Source of the DNA: Arcuatula senhousia
Taxonomy: Eukaryota > Mollusca > Bivalvia > Mytilida > Mytilidae
Direction of reading: 5' to 3'
Length of the DNA: 64,000 nucleotides
Assembly: GCA_963971305.1 (NCBI GenBank)
Contig: OZ020308.1
Span: 38,841,275 to 38,905,274 of the forward strand
Of the stretch, positions 22,929-35,614 are shown piece after piece (position 1 is the stretch's first letter; each line of letters starts with the position of its first letter). The position numbers and the translations under genes are program-made. The notes under the pieces were generated by a model. That model ran no database searches. It was given only the letters and a program-made list of their open reading frames with translations, and was not told the origin of the DNA.

Positions 22929-23904
22929 TTAAGGTTATTGAGGACACCTGTCATGTGACCAAAAACAGCTAAAAATGCAAAAAAAAAAAAAAACAAGTGC
23001 AGACGTCACAAATACCTTTAAACTTGTGTTAAATAGTTTAATTAAATAAAACTTAATCAAAATAAATTAATTTTAATACAAATAAAACAACCATTCCTTC
23101 ATAAATATTTTTTTTTCAAATAAAACAAGGGAGATAATCCACTTGAAAAATTACCAAATTCATGATTACAAATATTTGTGTAGTAGAGAGAAAAGTAAGC
23201 TGGTGACCCCCAGTTTTTATTGTTTTATTTCAAAAGATATTGTTTTTCATTGATTTTTATCAAATAAAAATAAAATTTAAATTCGTGGATTTTTTCTGCG
23301 ACAAGATTTTATGCTAATTATTTGGCCTTTCCTATATAATCTTTAGTAATTTGGGACAACTTTGAGCCTAAATATTGGAAAAACGAGTCTGGAAAGGGGG
23401 TCCAATATTTTTACACAAGATAAAGTATACACCTAATACTATTATAGCGAGCATAGCTCGCAAGCGGGCACGAAGTACCCCCTCGAGCGGAGAGCTCTAC
23501 GGTATTTGTTTCCGCGAGAAATTTGCTAATGCTGAATTAGATTTTTATGGTCCGGAAAGGGTTATTATTTTTACAGGACCGGAGTGAATGTTAAAATAAT
23601 TTATAAGAAAAGAAATAATGCTTAAAAAAAATAATAAATTGCGCTTTTTACAAGAAAATAATATTCTTAAAATAATAAATACACATAAGCTGCTCGTTTC
23701 GTCTTGGTTATATGCACGTACGAAACTAACTTGTCTCGAAGCTTAATCGCCCCATATCATCTCGCCCCAAATACATTATATAAACAAAACGTAGTCCCTT
23801 TTAGCTATGCTCGCATTTAGGCAATGCCTACTCCATATTATCAAAAAATAGGACATTTTAAATTCGGAATTATTTTTGGGGTAAGGTGTCCTCACTAACC
23901 TTAA
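22929..23904. mobile_element. TTAA-flanked element D, copy 2 (inverted, with insertion)
   Basis: Ends TTAAGGTTATTGAGGACACC and GGTGTCCTCACTAACCTTAA, in the opposite orientation to 9686-10649. It lacks the inner TTAA element H of copy 1, but carries a different ~391-bp insertion (23446-23836). Outside these insertions the two copies align almost throughout. Confidence 0.85.
23446..23836. mobile_element. Foldback element E nested in element D copy 2
   Basis: A 391-bp segment absent from D copy 1, flanked by a 5-base direct repeat ATTAT (23441-23445 and 23837-23841). One end is a hairpin, GCGAGCATAGCTCGC. The other has the inverted match AGCTATGCTCGC, then the hairpin AGGCAATGCCT and ACTCCAT. 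It is locally GC-rich at its left end (gcgggcacgaagtaccccct). No coding capacity is seen. Confidence 0.7.
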
Positions 23905-24090
23905 GCACTGTTGCAACTAGGAAAAAAATGGTCTGTTGTTTGCTTCTGATTTTTTAAAGCTTTACCCGAGAGATTTCTTAGTTTCAAACAAATTTAAGAC
24001 CAGGTGAGCGATTAAAAGTCTCAACTTTTACAGATCAACACTTCAATTCAAAAATCCAATAAACAGCTTGGAGCCTCTTATTTATAGCAT
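23905..24090 (+). mobile_element. Family C 3' remnant upstream of UBE2L3
   Basis: Degenerate core sequence followed by aagaccaggtgagcgatt, and about 55 bases later cttggagcctcttattt. This reads as the family C 3' end interrupted by a short AT-rich insert. It ends about 50 bp before the UBE2L3 start codon. Confidence 0.55.
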
Positions 24091-24118
24091 AGTTATCTCC
24101 TCTTGAACATAATTGTAG

Positions 24119-24126
24119 TCACGTGA
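24119..24126. promoter_or_regulatory. Palindromic E-box TCACGTGA near the UBE2L3 start
   Basis: TCACGTGA lies 10 bases before the ATG. The core CACGTG is the known binding site of bHLH-zipper factors (USF, MYC/MAX and MiT/TFE types). Use in this organism is inferred only. Confidence 0.35.
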
Positions 24127-24136
24127 TCATTTCAAC

Positions 24137-27100
24137 ATGGCAGCGACCAGGCGGCTTCAGAAGGTAAACAATAAGAAAATCGAGTTATTCTACGAATTCG
24201 CTCGATTAAATAACTATAATGTACTACTTTTAATTAACGAAGTTCATAGCTCGTTCCATGGAATCGAAGTTTCATCAATTTCCTGGTTTACCGACTCGCC
24301 ATTTTCGTTTGAAATCGCGTTACAAACTTTACCCAGCAACTGCAAGTAAACTGATCAATACTAGGATTTCTAGCATAGATAAAATTACAAAATCCCATTG
24401 ATTAAAGAATTTCATGAAATCACCCTGCATATTTACTTAATATTACAAGAATCTTTCAAAAAACACACACTAAAACTAAATGGCAAAATATGTAGTAAAC
24501 AAAATATTTCACAACCAGGATGCAACATCAATCACATGTACAGGAACTTGATGGTTCTATTACCATGATTATTTGCAGAGGTATCTCAATAGGTCATCGT
24601 GTGATTCCCATAATAAACACAAAACTTAACCAAAACAGAGCATTGTCTTTGGGTAATTTAATGATGAGACTATACCATAGTATAATAATATGAGAAAGAC
24701 ATTGCCTCAAAAGCTCACGTATATACAAAAATATAATCTATTCCATTGATAATTTCGAATAATGCCTGGGACGATGTATTACTATTTCCCGCAATTTGTC
24801 AGCACGCGCAGACATTTTTGAAAAGTTCCGAAAATCGAATGTTTCCGGTGAGAACGATTTTTCTTCCATAGTATTTTGAGTCTCGTGCAATTTGGCAGAC
24901 TCTCTACAATAGTGAGCTTCTTGTTTGGGTTACGTGAGCATTTAATGACGTCTAAAATTTTCAAACATAAAAACGTTAAAAAGACGCTGAAAGTTCGGGA
25001 AAATAAGAGCATGCTATACTGGAAGTTGAAGGAAAATTCAGCTCATAGTATAACTAAAATATTGAAATTTCTACCATTAATGCTCCCTTTGGGAGCATAT
25101 TATACTGGTATCTTGAAATATCGTTGCACGTAGCTTAAGTAGAAACAGTGACATCAAAGTTGAATAATAGGTTAAAATGAACCTAATTACCATGATACAA
25201 TGGAACCAATGATATAACTAGAAGGGAGTATACAGGTCTATGAATATACACACTAACACAGGGACATCACATGCGGCTGGAATTTAAAAATCCTATAATC
25301 CATTCATATATCTGATAAACTGAAATTTCATACTCAATTATATGCATACTTACAAATTACAATAATAATATAACCATTTCATAGATTTTATGTCAAAAGG
25401 ACTAATTATCATGTCATTATGCAAAAAAAAATAAAGAAAGATTTGCACCAGTAATTTTTCTGAAGAAATGGACCTATTCATATACTTTCACTTTTAATTT
25501 ACCATCTAAAAATATCCTTGAACCTAAAAAAATACTTCCATTTGTATCCCTTTAAGAACCAAAAATAGTAGACCCATTGGCATGATTGGCATTCCAGCCA
25601 CATACATATATGTATGTCATTATACATGTACATGTATCTTAAGTTAGGCCTTTGTTTGACTAGATACAGATTTACCATCTGCCACCACATGGCAGAGTTG
25701 GAAATAACAGCCTGACCGCCAGCCCGAGACTGGTAACTTTTGGGCAAGGCTGGCTAAAATTCATGAAAATTTGCCTGGCTAAATAGCCAAAACAGGTAGA
25801 ATTTCAATTCAGGGCCGGTTACTTTTTCAGTCAATTTCCTACCCTGCACATGGAGAATCTGGTCTACTTTTTGGATACAACAAAAAATTTGCACTGTTTT
25901 ACATGCACATGTATGTTGACCAACACAGGTTCTTGTGTCATTCAGAAATTAATTCAAATTATATCATGTACATGTACTCTAATATACTCTTTTATGGTAT
26001 ATTAGAGAATATGATATATTTTTTACAAAATAAGTGCCTGTGTTCACCAAGGAAAGTTTCCCAATCTTATTATAAATAACTGTCAAATTGATAAGGTAAT
26101 AAACATTTAGCATATTTCCATGTATTGAAAACATTGATTAAAGTAATGATAAGTTGGTTAAGGGAGTACGAGCCTCAGAAATTGAAGATTTTCGGGATTC
26201 TCGGCTTTTATCCATTCAAATGCATTAAAAATTTTCCAACATGGTTTTCTAATATTTGTTCATTACTAATTAGAGAAGGTCATAATAAACTCCTTTTGAA
26301 ATTTTCTACCAATTCTAATTATTATTTCTATGTTAAAACAGAAAAATAATTTTCAATGTATTTCCTATGAAAAACCCAGAGAAGATTTTTTCCCGCCATA
26401 TTTTTCGGTGCTTATATCTTAAAAACGGCTCCATAGTTTTGAAAACTTTTTTCATAAAGTCTAGCTATTTTGAGCTATTCTTTCCAAATTTTCTATTTAA
26501 AATAACTTTTAATTACAAAAAATCTCAGGCTCGTACTCCCTTAATTTATTTTCATCACTGTTTTTATTTTTTACAGGAACTTTCTGATATAAAATCACAG
26601 AACATGACAGTATTCAGGAATATTAAAGTAGATGATTCCAATATACTTTATTGGGAAGGTTTAATATGTCCAGTAAGTTGAATACTGACCAAAAATAAGT
26701 ACATATACTACACACCTTATTAAATGCAAAAAAAAAATGCTTTTAGTCAAACTACTAATTATGTGTTGCTAAATTTCACTAAATTGTGTTTTCTTGTATT
26801 AAGGAAAATTAAATAGCTTCAAAAATGTAAATTTAGAATACATTCACTAAGAAAAACCAAGAGATTGTTGTTTCAAAGTTTTACTAAAATGTTGTAAAAT
26901 GACCTTACACATACATTTAAAGATTAACTATAAGTATCATTAAAGAGCACATGAGTAATACCGCTATTCCTTTATTCAATTTTGCTAATTCATAATAAAG
27001 AAAGGATATAAAATCTGGCAATTCAGATTATGACAGGAGCTATAGATTTCAAAAATCACTTACCAAATTAAGATAAAAAAAGTCCATTAATTACACAATC

Positions 27101-30100
27101 AAGTACAAATGTATGGATATTTCACAAAGGTTATTTAAATTGCTAATGAAAATCCATTAAAAAGAATTATATTTATTATCTTGTGGTATGAATAACAGCT
27201 AGACAAGAAATACATGTAAGTCTAGGAATTCATGAAGCCAAATAGACACCTGATTTTAGAATCAAAACACTTTTGTCATTTTATCTATACAAAATATACG
27301 TGTCCTTCCATATTTGAAATAAACAATATAGCAAACAAACAAAAAATATGAGCCCATCTCTGTGAAGATGTGGTGTGCACCATCTCTACATGTATTACCA
27401 GGTATTTATATTTAGTTGATTACTTAGGCAGCAGGGGTATTATTTTCACTCACAATTATGAATCATACACAATGTATTGGTTTTTGTCTCGCCTGCGACG
27501 AATAGTCGCGGAAGGCGAGACATAGGTATTACTTTCCGGCGACGGCGGCGGCGGCGTAAACTTTTTTGTAAGACTTTTATGGACGATGAATTGCTTGAAA
27601 AGTATAATAGCTAGGCATCTGATATTTGGTATACAGATAGTTCAGGTTATGGTCTACACAACTGTCACCATGCCGTGTGACCCTGACCCCATTTTCACGC
27701 TCCAGTGACTCTGTGAACTTAGGTCTTTTTTCAGGCCGTAAACTTTTTTGTAAGACTTTTGTGGACGATGAATTGCTTGAAAAGTATAATAGCTAGGCAT
27801 CTGATATTTGGTATACAGACAGTTCAGGTTATGGTCTACGCAACTGTCACCATGCCATGTGACCCTGACCTCATTTTCATGCTCCAGTGACTCTGTGAAC
27901 TTAGGTCTTTTTTCAGGCTGTAAACTTTTTTGTAAGACTTTTGTGGACGATGAATTGCTTGAAAAGTATAATAGCTAGGCATCTGATATTTAGTATACAG
28001 ACAGTTCAGGTTATGGTCTATGCAACTGTCACCATGCCGTGTAACCCTGACCCCATTTTCACGCTCCAGTGACTCTGTGAACTTAGGTCTTTTTTCAGGC
28101 CGTAAACTTTTTTGTAAGACTTTTGTGGACGATGAATTGCTTGAAAAGTATAATAGCTAGGCATCTTATATTTGGTATACAGACAGTTCAGGTTATGGTC
28201 TACGCAACTGTCACCATGCCATGTGACCCTGACCTCATTTTCACGCTCCAGTGACTCTGTGAACTTAGGTCTTTTTTCAGGCTGTAAACTTTTTTGTAAG
28301 ACTTTTGTGGACGATGAATTGCTTGAAAAGTATAATAGCTAGGCATCTGATATTTAGTATACAGACAGTTGAGGTTATGGTCTATGCAACTGTCACCATG
28401 CTGTGTGACCCTGACCTCATTTTCACGCTCCAGTGAATCTGTGAACTTAGGTCTTTTTCAGGCGGAAAAACTTTTTTGTAAGACTTTTATTGACGATGAA
28501 TTGCTTGAAAGTTATAATAGCTAGGCATCTGATATTAGGTAAACAGACAGTTGCGGTTATGGACAACGCAACTGTCACCATGCCATGTGACCATGACCCC
28601 ATTTTTACACTCCAGTGACTCTGTGAACTTAGGTCTTTTTTCAGACAGAAAACTTTTTGTAATACTTGTATGGACAATGGATTGCTTGAATAGTATAATA
28701 ACTAGGCATCTGTTATTAGGTATACTGACACTTTTTGTGTTTATATCAAGAAATGAAAGCTAAGGTAGTTGATTTTAGCGATGGTGCCGGCAGGCGAGAC
28801 ATACTTTTAGTGGCCACACTTGTTTTTATATTTAAGTATTTGTTTTCATGTTCTTAATGTTATTAACATGATTACAGCACTTGCTCATATATTTTTGTGC
28901 TAAGCTTTCCAAATACAAATTTATTGTCTCTACAGAAAGTATGTTAGCAGAACTTTACATGTGTTATACAATTTGTAAATTCATTTTAGGATGAAGCCCC
29001 CTTCAACAAAGGAGCGTTCAAGATATCAATAAATTTCCCTGCAGAGTACCCATTTAAGCCACCTAAAGTTACATTTAAAACAAAAATATACCACCCAAAT
29101 ATTGATGAGAAGGGACAAGTATGTTTACCGATAATAAGCCCTGAAAATTGGAAGCCTGCTACCAAAACAGACCAAGGTATGTGTATAACTCTAAAAAACT
29201 TTTTAAAATGTTTGTGTCTTTTTAGTCATTCCCATCCAACCCCGGTAGGAAAGACATAAATGGCCACCAAGATTTTACATAAACTTTTTGGCCGGATTTC
29301 ATGGAGTGAAAAATCAAGTTATAAAATGCTGAGTGGGTTGCAAGTGTGGAATAAATTACTGCAACAGTTTTCTCAGTAACTACTAATCACAGCCACTTGA
29401 TATGGCATACAAATTACAACATCAGGGTGGTGTCCCATAATGTGGGATTCAATTTCAGGTCTGTCATTCACTTACATCCTGCTTAACTAAATCCGGCCAT
29501 GTATGACATTGATAGACTTTTCCAGTTGTTAAGAATTTAAAGATATTCACTAATGACTTTTAACATTTTATAGAATCTTTTAAGATATTTAATTTATAAG
29601 TATGTTAAAAACACTGGCTGATTTTTTTTTTTTTTTTGGAAACTCGAAGTGCATGTTTGAAATTTAAAAATCAACAAACCGTTCCTTGTTCATCAAACCT
29701 CAAAAATTGGTTCATGAAGATAAATGGAGCCACAGTTACTTGCACATGAAGTAAATATTGGCATTAGAAAAGGCACCCTGGAAGTAAAAAAAGCATGCAG
29801 CCAAAACATAACTCATTGGTCTCTATGCAAAAGAGACTTGCAAATTGAATTTTTATCGACAGAGGTTAAAGAACTATGTTCTGACTCCCATGTTGCAACT
29901 GGAGACAAAATCATAATATTATTCTTAGTGTTTTTTATATGAAATTTGAAAACATGCATTTTATTGACATTTTTTTCCATCTCTCTTTTCAGTAATACAA
30001 TCACTTGTAGCCTTAATTCAGGAACCAGAACCCAGCCACCCGTTAAGAGGTGATCTAGCCGAGGAATACACAAAAGATAAGAAAAAGTTCTTCAAAAATG

Positions 30101-30147
30101 CAGAGGAATATACGAAAAAATATGCAGAAAAGCGAACAACGGATTAA
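24137..30147 (+). CDS. UBE2L3: Ubiquitin-conjugating enzyme E2 L3 (UbcH7), four exons
   Basis: Coding exons 24137-24163, 26577-26672, 28990-29176 and 29993-30147 total 465 bp, 154 aa, exactly the length of the vertebrate enzyme. Donors GTAAAC, GTAAGT, GTATGT and acceptors TTACAG, TTTTAG, TTTCAG all hold frame. The UBC fold is complete: H76-P77-N78, catalytic C86 in [11 protein letters not shown]63 in the E3-contact loop, and K96-P97. P88 and H119 are both present. In this E2 family these residues are known to limit lysine reactivity, so ubiquitin passes to cysteine-type E3s (RBR such as parkin/HOIP, and HECT). The protein ends EKRTTD. Intron 1 holds elements J and K, intron 2 a large family B element, and intron 3 only degenerate repeat modules. 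Nothing suggests a broken gene. Confidence 0.97.
25693..25846. mobile_element. 154-bp inverted-repeat element J, copy 1 (UBE2L3 intron 1)
   Basis: Starts CAGAGTTGGAAAT and ends with the inverse, ATTTCCTACCCTG (13 bases, two mismatches). It is flanked on both sides by CACATGG. A second copy of exactly the same length is at 60465-60618 with its own 7-base flanking repeat. No coding capacity. Confidence 0.8.
26158..26544. mobile_element. TTAA-flanked MITE K, next to UBE2L3 exon 2
   Basis: 387 bp with TTAAGGGAGTACGAGCCT at one end and its inverse at the other (about 22 bases, one mismatch). TTAA at both edges suggests piggyBac-type mobilisation. It ends 32 bases before UBE2L3 exon 2, so it contributes to the branch-point region of intron 1. 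Confidence 0.8.
27485..28822 (+). mobile_element. Pearl-type element family B with 182-bp array (UBE2L3 intron 2)
   Basis: 5' foldback TGTCTCGCCTGCGACG...CGCGGAAGGCGAGACATAGG; GGCGGCGGC stretch; core modules beginning gtaaac or an equivalent at 27556, 27738, 27920, 28102, 28284, 28466 and 28648, an exact 182-bp period; then GCAGGCGAGACATAC (inverse of the 5' end), TTTTAGTGGCCACA and CTTGTTTTT. A second copy is at 57287-58219. Non-coding. Confidence 0.87.
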
Positions 30148-30334
30148 TGACTATGGCTAAATAAATTCCCTGTTTTGAGTGCTTTCATTTCTGCGAAGGG
30201 CATGTCTTGGATTTAGATTGTTTTGATATTTATAGTATGACGTTTTAATCATCAAACCAAAGAAATATTGTGTTCCACTTTGAAGAAATATATATATTTG
30301 ACTATTATTACTTTAGATTAAATCTCGGATGAAG

Positions 30335-30340
30335 AATAAA
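30335..30340 (+). terminator. UBE2L3 polyadenylation signal AATAAA
   Basis: AATAAA 188 bases after the UBE2L3 stop codon, followed by a T-rich stretch (gtttttttgttcatttattt). It is the best candidate for the mRNA 3' end. Confidence 0.6.
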
Positions 30341-33300
30341 GTTTTTTTGTTCATTTATTTAAACTGAAAGTATTTATTAACTAATGAATATTAAAAATAT
30401 CAATTTGACATGCCCTTCGAACAATTAAAAACATGCAAATATTTACAGGAGAGAGAGAGTGTGTAGTTAAATGAGAGAAAAGATTTGTAATAAGTTAATT
30501 AAGTTTGTGTGATGTGTGAATCAGAAAAAAGTACTAATTATTTAACTCTGATAAAGTTCTCAATATTGAACTCTGATAAAGTTCTAAATATTGAACTCTG
30601 ATGGATCTCTTTTTAAATAGTTTTGTTGTTGGAAATAGCAATTCTGTATTACAGTCTGTAAATTCAAACTAAATGGTCATGCCTGGTATTTGGACACATG
30701 GAGTTTAGTTGGACATGAAAGACTGGTTTAGAAATATTTGTCAGCTGACAATATCCATTGATTGGATAGTCAATTATGAATATTTGGAAACATTGGACCA
30801 ATTACCAGAGGGAATGTCTATCAACACTGACCTCTATAATATCATGCTAAGGATTGTGGGAAATATGTCAATCAACAAATTTGAGAAATTACTCATTATC
30901 CTTAACACAATTATTTAGAAGTCAGTGTTGATAGATTGATAGATGCTCCATTTGGTGATAGATTTTACATTAGTCTGCCGGTGAAGGACACACAGAACAC
31001 ATTGTGATCAGAATTCAAAATCCGCCAATGAAAGTAATGTTTATTGTCAGTTAACAATTAACTCTACCATGGTATTGTGTGTCTCATCCAAATCTATTTG
31101 TCCAAATACCTGGCATGACATTGCTGTCCTAGATTGTAATATTATATACCGGTAGTGGGATGTGACTTATACAAACCTTGATCAATATACAATATAGTTT
31201 ATACTTTTAGCTATTTCCCTTTAGATCTTTCTGTTTTTATGAGAAATTTGTTTAATTTTCAGGGGCTCTTTTCGCAAGAAAACTTTTGGGGGTGGGGACT
31301 TTCTGCAGGCTGTTAAATGCAGAGGACATTTTAAATATTTTGGTTTAAGAGCAGATTTAAGATAATCTTCTGCTGAGATGATTTAAACCTTGTAACTCTG
31401 AAAGCTGCATTATCCCCCTTTATTAGATCTGTGTGTTTAATTCTCAACTGGTTTGTATTTCGATTCACATGTACCATTCCATGAAAATAAAAACAGATAT
31501 TTTTGATTTAACTATTAAACTAACAATTTAGAGATTTATTAGTTTGTTTTTTACATGTATGCTTTTGAATCTTGATTTCCTATGGAAACATTTGATTTTT
31601 TTCTTTGATACATGTATTTTACTTTGTGTTGATTCTGTTGTAAAGATGACAACTTGGACTGATGTTTTTTTTTTTTTGAAAGTTTTCACTAGTGACATAT
31701 CAGTTAAGCTTAATTTTTTACGCACTTCAGATTTTCTTTACTTGTAAGGTACCTATGACAACTAAGGTTATTTGTTGTAACAAAATTTAGTTTAGGTGGA
31801 GACAATGATAGTCCATGACCTATTGAAGTTAGCTTTCTTTTTCTTTGTTTTTTTATGAGTCAGAGGTTAGGTCTTCAAACATATCATATCAATAAAGACA
31901 TCACAGCTTAGGCCACAATAAAATAAGTCTTTAGTTCTCCTCCAAATTTCTTGAAAATATGGGGAGGGAGGGTGAATTTTTCTTCCGATTTCATTTTGAT
32001 AAAAAATTGTGCCATTTTTAAAGGAAACATAATCTGCCAAAAATCATAGTAAATTTTTTTAGGGGGCTAAAAAATCTGACCAGAGCGGATGAGAATCAGA
32101 TTTAAATTTTTTTTTATTGGCCTTAAATGAACAAATAGTGAATTGTTGTCATGTGATTTCATCGAAAACCTGACCCCAGCTGAAGAAACTGATTATCATA
32201 AGAATCACATATCAAAAAAATAAAATGCCAGGATATTAGTTTTTTTCATGCAGATGCATGGTGAACAGAGAAGACTTTAAAAATTCCAGAAAAGAATTTT
32301 TAGGGCATTTTTATATGACAATTTATAATTTTGGCTTACTGTTTTAATAAGTGATGCAAAAAAAAAACATTTAAGCATGGAAAGATATCCAAAATAAAAA
32401 GTCAAATTTTCTAAAGTTATTTTCTTAAATTGTCATTACTGTTTTTCTAACACAATGGCTTCTCCCACAAAAAAAAAAGAAAAGATAGGGGTTGTGTTAT
32501 TAAAGCACTTTGATAAGTTCTTGTTAGACAGTGTTGTTTAAGAATTTGTTGTTTTAAAGGAGTTTAATGATACTTTGTAGTTGGTTTGGTATGAAAGAAG
32601 TACAGTTCAGTAAAAGACAAATTGTGACTGAAATGGGTACTCCACCTTAATTGGTGTCTCATGAATCAATTATTGGACGGATTTCACTGAGTGAAAAATC
32701 TGAGTTATAAAGTAGTGAATGTTGTAACAGTTTTCTCAGCAGCTACTAATCACAGCCACTAATAATAATATTTTTATAAAATCATTTTTTGAAATGGTCA
32801 GTATAAACACTCCCTTGAAATTCAAAAAGAATTTTAATACTTTTTTTTAACAGAAAGAGAATTTGTTCCCACTATAGTTATGGTGTACCACTTTCACCCT
32901 CACAAGACATCTATGGCTGTACTCTATTATATGTACAAATTATGCATTTCAACACCATGTCACATGAGGGGGGTAGGACCTTTTTCGGGACACCAGGATT
33001 GGCCATATATAAGCTCGGGATTCCTGGATTAGGACAATTTAAGTTCGGGATTCCGGGATAAAATTATATCAACTTTACTGGGATTCGGGATTTTCTCATT
33101 TTTAAGTCGGGATGACGGGATTTTGTAAAAAAATAGTTCAGGATTTTGGGATCAGACCCCCTCCTTTTATGATCACACTTTTATAATAACAAATTTGACT
33201 GTTCCGACTTTCTTGATGCATACCTACTGTATTATGTTGTGTTTTGGAACTTTTGCAATAGATTTTATATCTAAATATAATATGTTTGTGTTGTTTTGTT

Positions 33301-34607
33301 TTGATTGGTTGAAAGGCACAAATAAAATTTGCAGAGAAAGGTATTTTGGTTTTACTGTAATACATGTACTAGAAAAAAGTAGGTCAAATACAGAAATGGC
33401 AGAATTTCATTTAACGGGAAGTAGATAAAGTGAAAAACCTGAAATCAAATTCCACGCTACCGGAGCCCATGCTGATGCTGTTTACTACATTTCAAGAGGC
33501 TGTTATTAGTAGCTGCTGGAAAAACTGTAACAAATTTTTTCTACTATTTAACATTAATGTAAAAAATTAACAAAGTCGGTAACCAGGAAGTAGCTGAGCG
33601 ACAGATCTGAAATTGAATACAACGTTATGGGAACCATGTGAATGCTGCAGACCAAATTTTGAGAGACTGCGATTTGTAGTTGCTGAGAATATGGTTACAA
33701 AAATATTTTCCCTGGCCGCCGGCGTTAAATATATTATAATGTGGATGCGGTTCTTTTCGACTTGCCTGTAAAGTTCAATTGAGAGACAGGAACTGCTTTT
33801 CTTGCAGTTTCTCTGACCCCCCCCCCCTAATCTCAAGGACTAGACTGTCCTGATTGCAGTTTGTTTGTCTTATGTTTGTTTCTTCCTGGTGGTATTGTTT
33901 GTGTCAGATGATTTTGTCTTTTCCACTTGTGACATTTGAATGCCTTATTTGGTCGTTTGACCATACATGCACAAATGCATGCCCATTTTTTTTAGCAAAT
34001 TAAATGCATACATAAAATAGCAAGGTTCGACTCAAAAATGTTTGTGGGATTTAAAACTCTTTGGACTTTTTTGCCAAAAACCTGATCTACCATCCTGTGG
34101 ACTCAATTCCTCTGAAACTACTGAACAGAATTCAATGAAACTTGGTATGCAAGAAGTACACTATATATATGTAGTTATGCATATTTCTAGGAATTTTTAG
34201 TTTAAAAAATTTGTGGGAGTTATGGTCCTTTGAACTTAGAAATTTGTTGAAAATCCTGATATATCATCTTGTGGTTGCAACTCCTCCAAAACTATTGAAT
34301 AGAATTTAATGAAACTAGGTATGCAAGAAGTATAACAGTAGTTGTGCATGTTTTCACAGATTTTTTATTCGCAAAATTTTACTACCTCAAGGATAATTTG
34401 TATAGTCCAATGGTGAATGTGTGGTATATGTGAGCATACTCAATAAGGTTCCTTCATTGAAACACAAACAAGTGTGTTTGGGTGTACAGGCATAAAATGC
34501 AACCCTGTGTTTACTTTTCAAATGTAATTGTTCATGCCATACCAAAGTTTATACAAAATTGGTAGCATTTAATTTGAATTGTATGTATCATATTTTTACT
34601 TTTGGCC
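30341..34607. other. Repeat-rich intergenic DNA between UBE2L3 and Derlin
   Basis: No gene recognised. Contents in order: a 29-base repeat in about three copies (30540-30610); a weak foldback (30675-31121); T-rich runs; a degenerate family A module (32660-32760); a stretch of repeated cgggattccgggat-type units (32960-33150); further minus-oriented A-type modules with aacgggaagtag/ccaggaagtag (about 33390-33730); and two F-like modules about 170 bp apart (34075-34380). Confidence 0.5.
30675..31121. repeat. Foldback with outer and inner inverted pairs
   Basis: GTCATGCCTGGTATTTGGACA at the left is inverted at the right (one mismatch in 21). Inside it, tctatcaacactgac (30815-30829) pairs with gtcagtgttgataga (30920-30934). 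The sequence between the arms is otherwise unmatched. It may be a decayed MITE. Confidence 0.5.
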
Positions 34608-34738
34608 AATCGCAAAACAGTGGACAGCGCATAATGATCTCATTGAAGGCTGCTAGCTTTTTTCATTGTGGTTTATAAGTTTCTGCTTGTTTATGCTGGC
34701 TATGTTGCGGTCACATTTTCCACATCTCATTAAGATAT
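34608..34738 (+). mobile_element. TA-type MITE family I, partial
   Basis: Carries the right half of the element seen complete at 41700-41944: cattgtggtttataagt, tgtttatgctggctatgttg, then tccacatctcat followed by TA. The left end is not clear. Confidence 0.5.
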
Positions 34739-35227
34739 CAAAAAATCGAATGCACACAATTAATAAATCTTTTTAATAAATATGAGACGATACAATATGA
34801 TGTGAATTGGTTTTAAAAAAAAATATTTTATCTAATTTCTGTAGATGTAAAATACAGGTTAAGGCAGAGATCTGTTCTTAAAATAGCAACAGGATATAAA
34901 TAGTAATCACACATAATAAAATTAAACTAATTCACTGTAAAAATACATACAGAGACTATAAATAACAACTGATTTAAACTTAAGGATAACATGGATAATG
35001 TTACTGAAAACCAATTTTTTTTCGCAAGCGATATATATTCGCAGATTTCGCGAGGAACAAAAACTCACGAAAATAAATTGTTGTGTATCAACTCATTTTC
35101 ATAGTAATAAAATTGTTTTCACACAAAATCACAAAAATAAATAGCCACGAAATTGACCTATAACACCCAAATGCGAAATATTGTAGTCGCAAAAATAAAT
35201 TAGTATACAGTAATTTTAAAAATTAAA

Positions 35228-35490
35228 CTAGAATGGCAGTCTTCCATAGAAGACATATGTCACCTGCATATTTAAATATTCAGTAAACAGGAAGTAGATG
35301 AGTTGCAGGCATAAAATCATTTTACACCATATAGTACTCAAATGACCGGATTTCGTTAAACAGGAAGTAGGTTAGCAACAGTCCTGAAACTGAATCCCAT
35401 GTTATGGGACACCATGATGATGCTCTATTACAAATATCAAGGGGTTGTGATTAGTATTTGCTGAGAAAACTGTAACAATTTTTTTGCCTT
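35228..35490 (-). mobile_element. Family A element, 3' end plus modules
   Basis: Read on the minus strand, the end is tatgtcttctatggaagact then gccattctag, the family A 3' hairpin and terminal CTAG (35228-35231). Upstream modules contain the inverse of aacaggaagtagatgag and a further diverged module to about 35490. The 5' foldback is missing. Confidence 0.65.
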
Positions 35491-35512
35491 AATACATTTC
35501 ATTCAAACAAAA

Positions 35513-35614
35513 ACAACAAAATGTCCAAGAGACATTATGCCCCATTTTGCAACATTTGGGATAGATGGACTAAATTACCCGAACACTACATGCCCCCTAC
35601 TTTCGTAGATGGGG
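35513..35614 (-). mobile_element. Pearl-type element family G, minimal copy
   Basis: Only the two ends of family G: minus strand CCCCATCTACGAAAG...TAGGGGGCATG at one side, and ATGGGGCATAATGTCTCT plus TGGACATTTTGTTG at the other, with the hairpin AATGTC/GACATT. The core modules and microsatellite are missing, so the ends alone seem able to mobilise or the core was lost. Confidence 0.6.

Noticed and set aside
27556..28700. Regular repeats considered as a CRISPR-like array
   Set aside because: The whole 182-bp unit is conserved with no variable spacers; it is the core of a eukaryotic mobile element.
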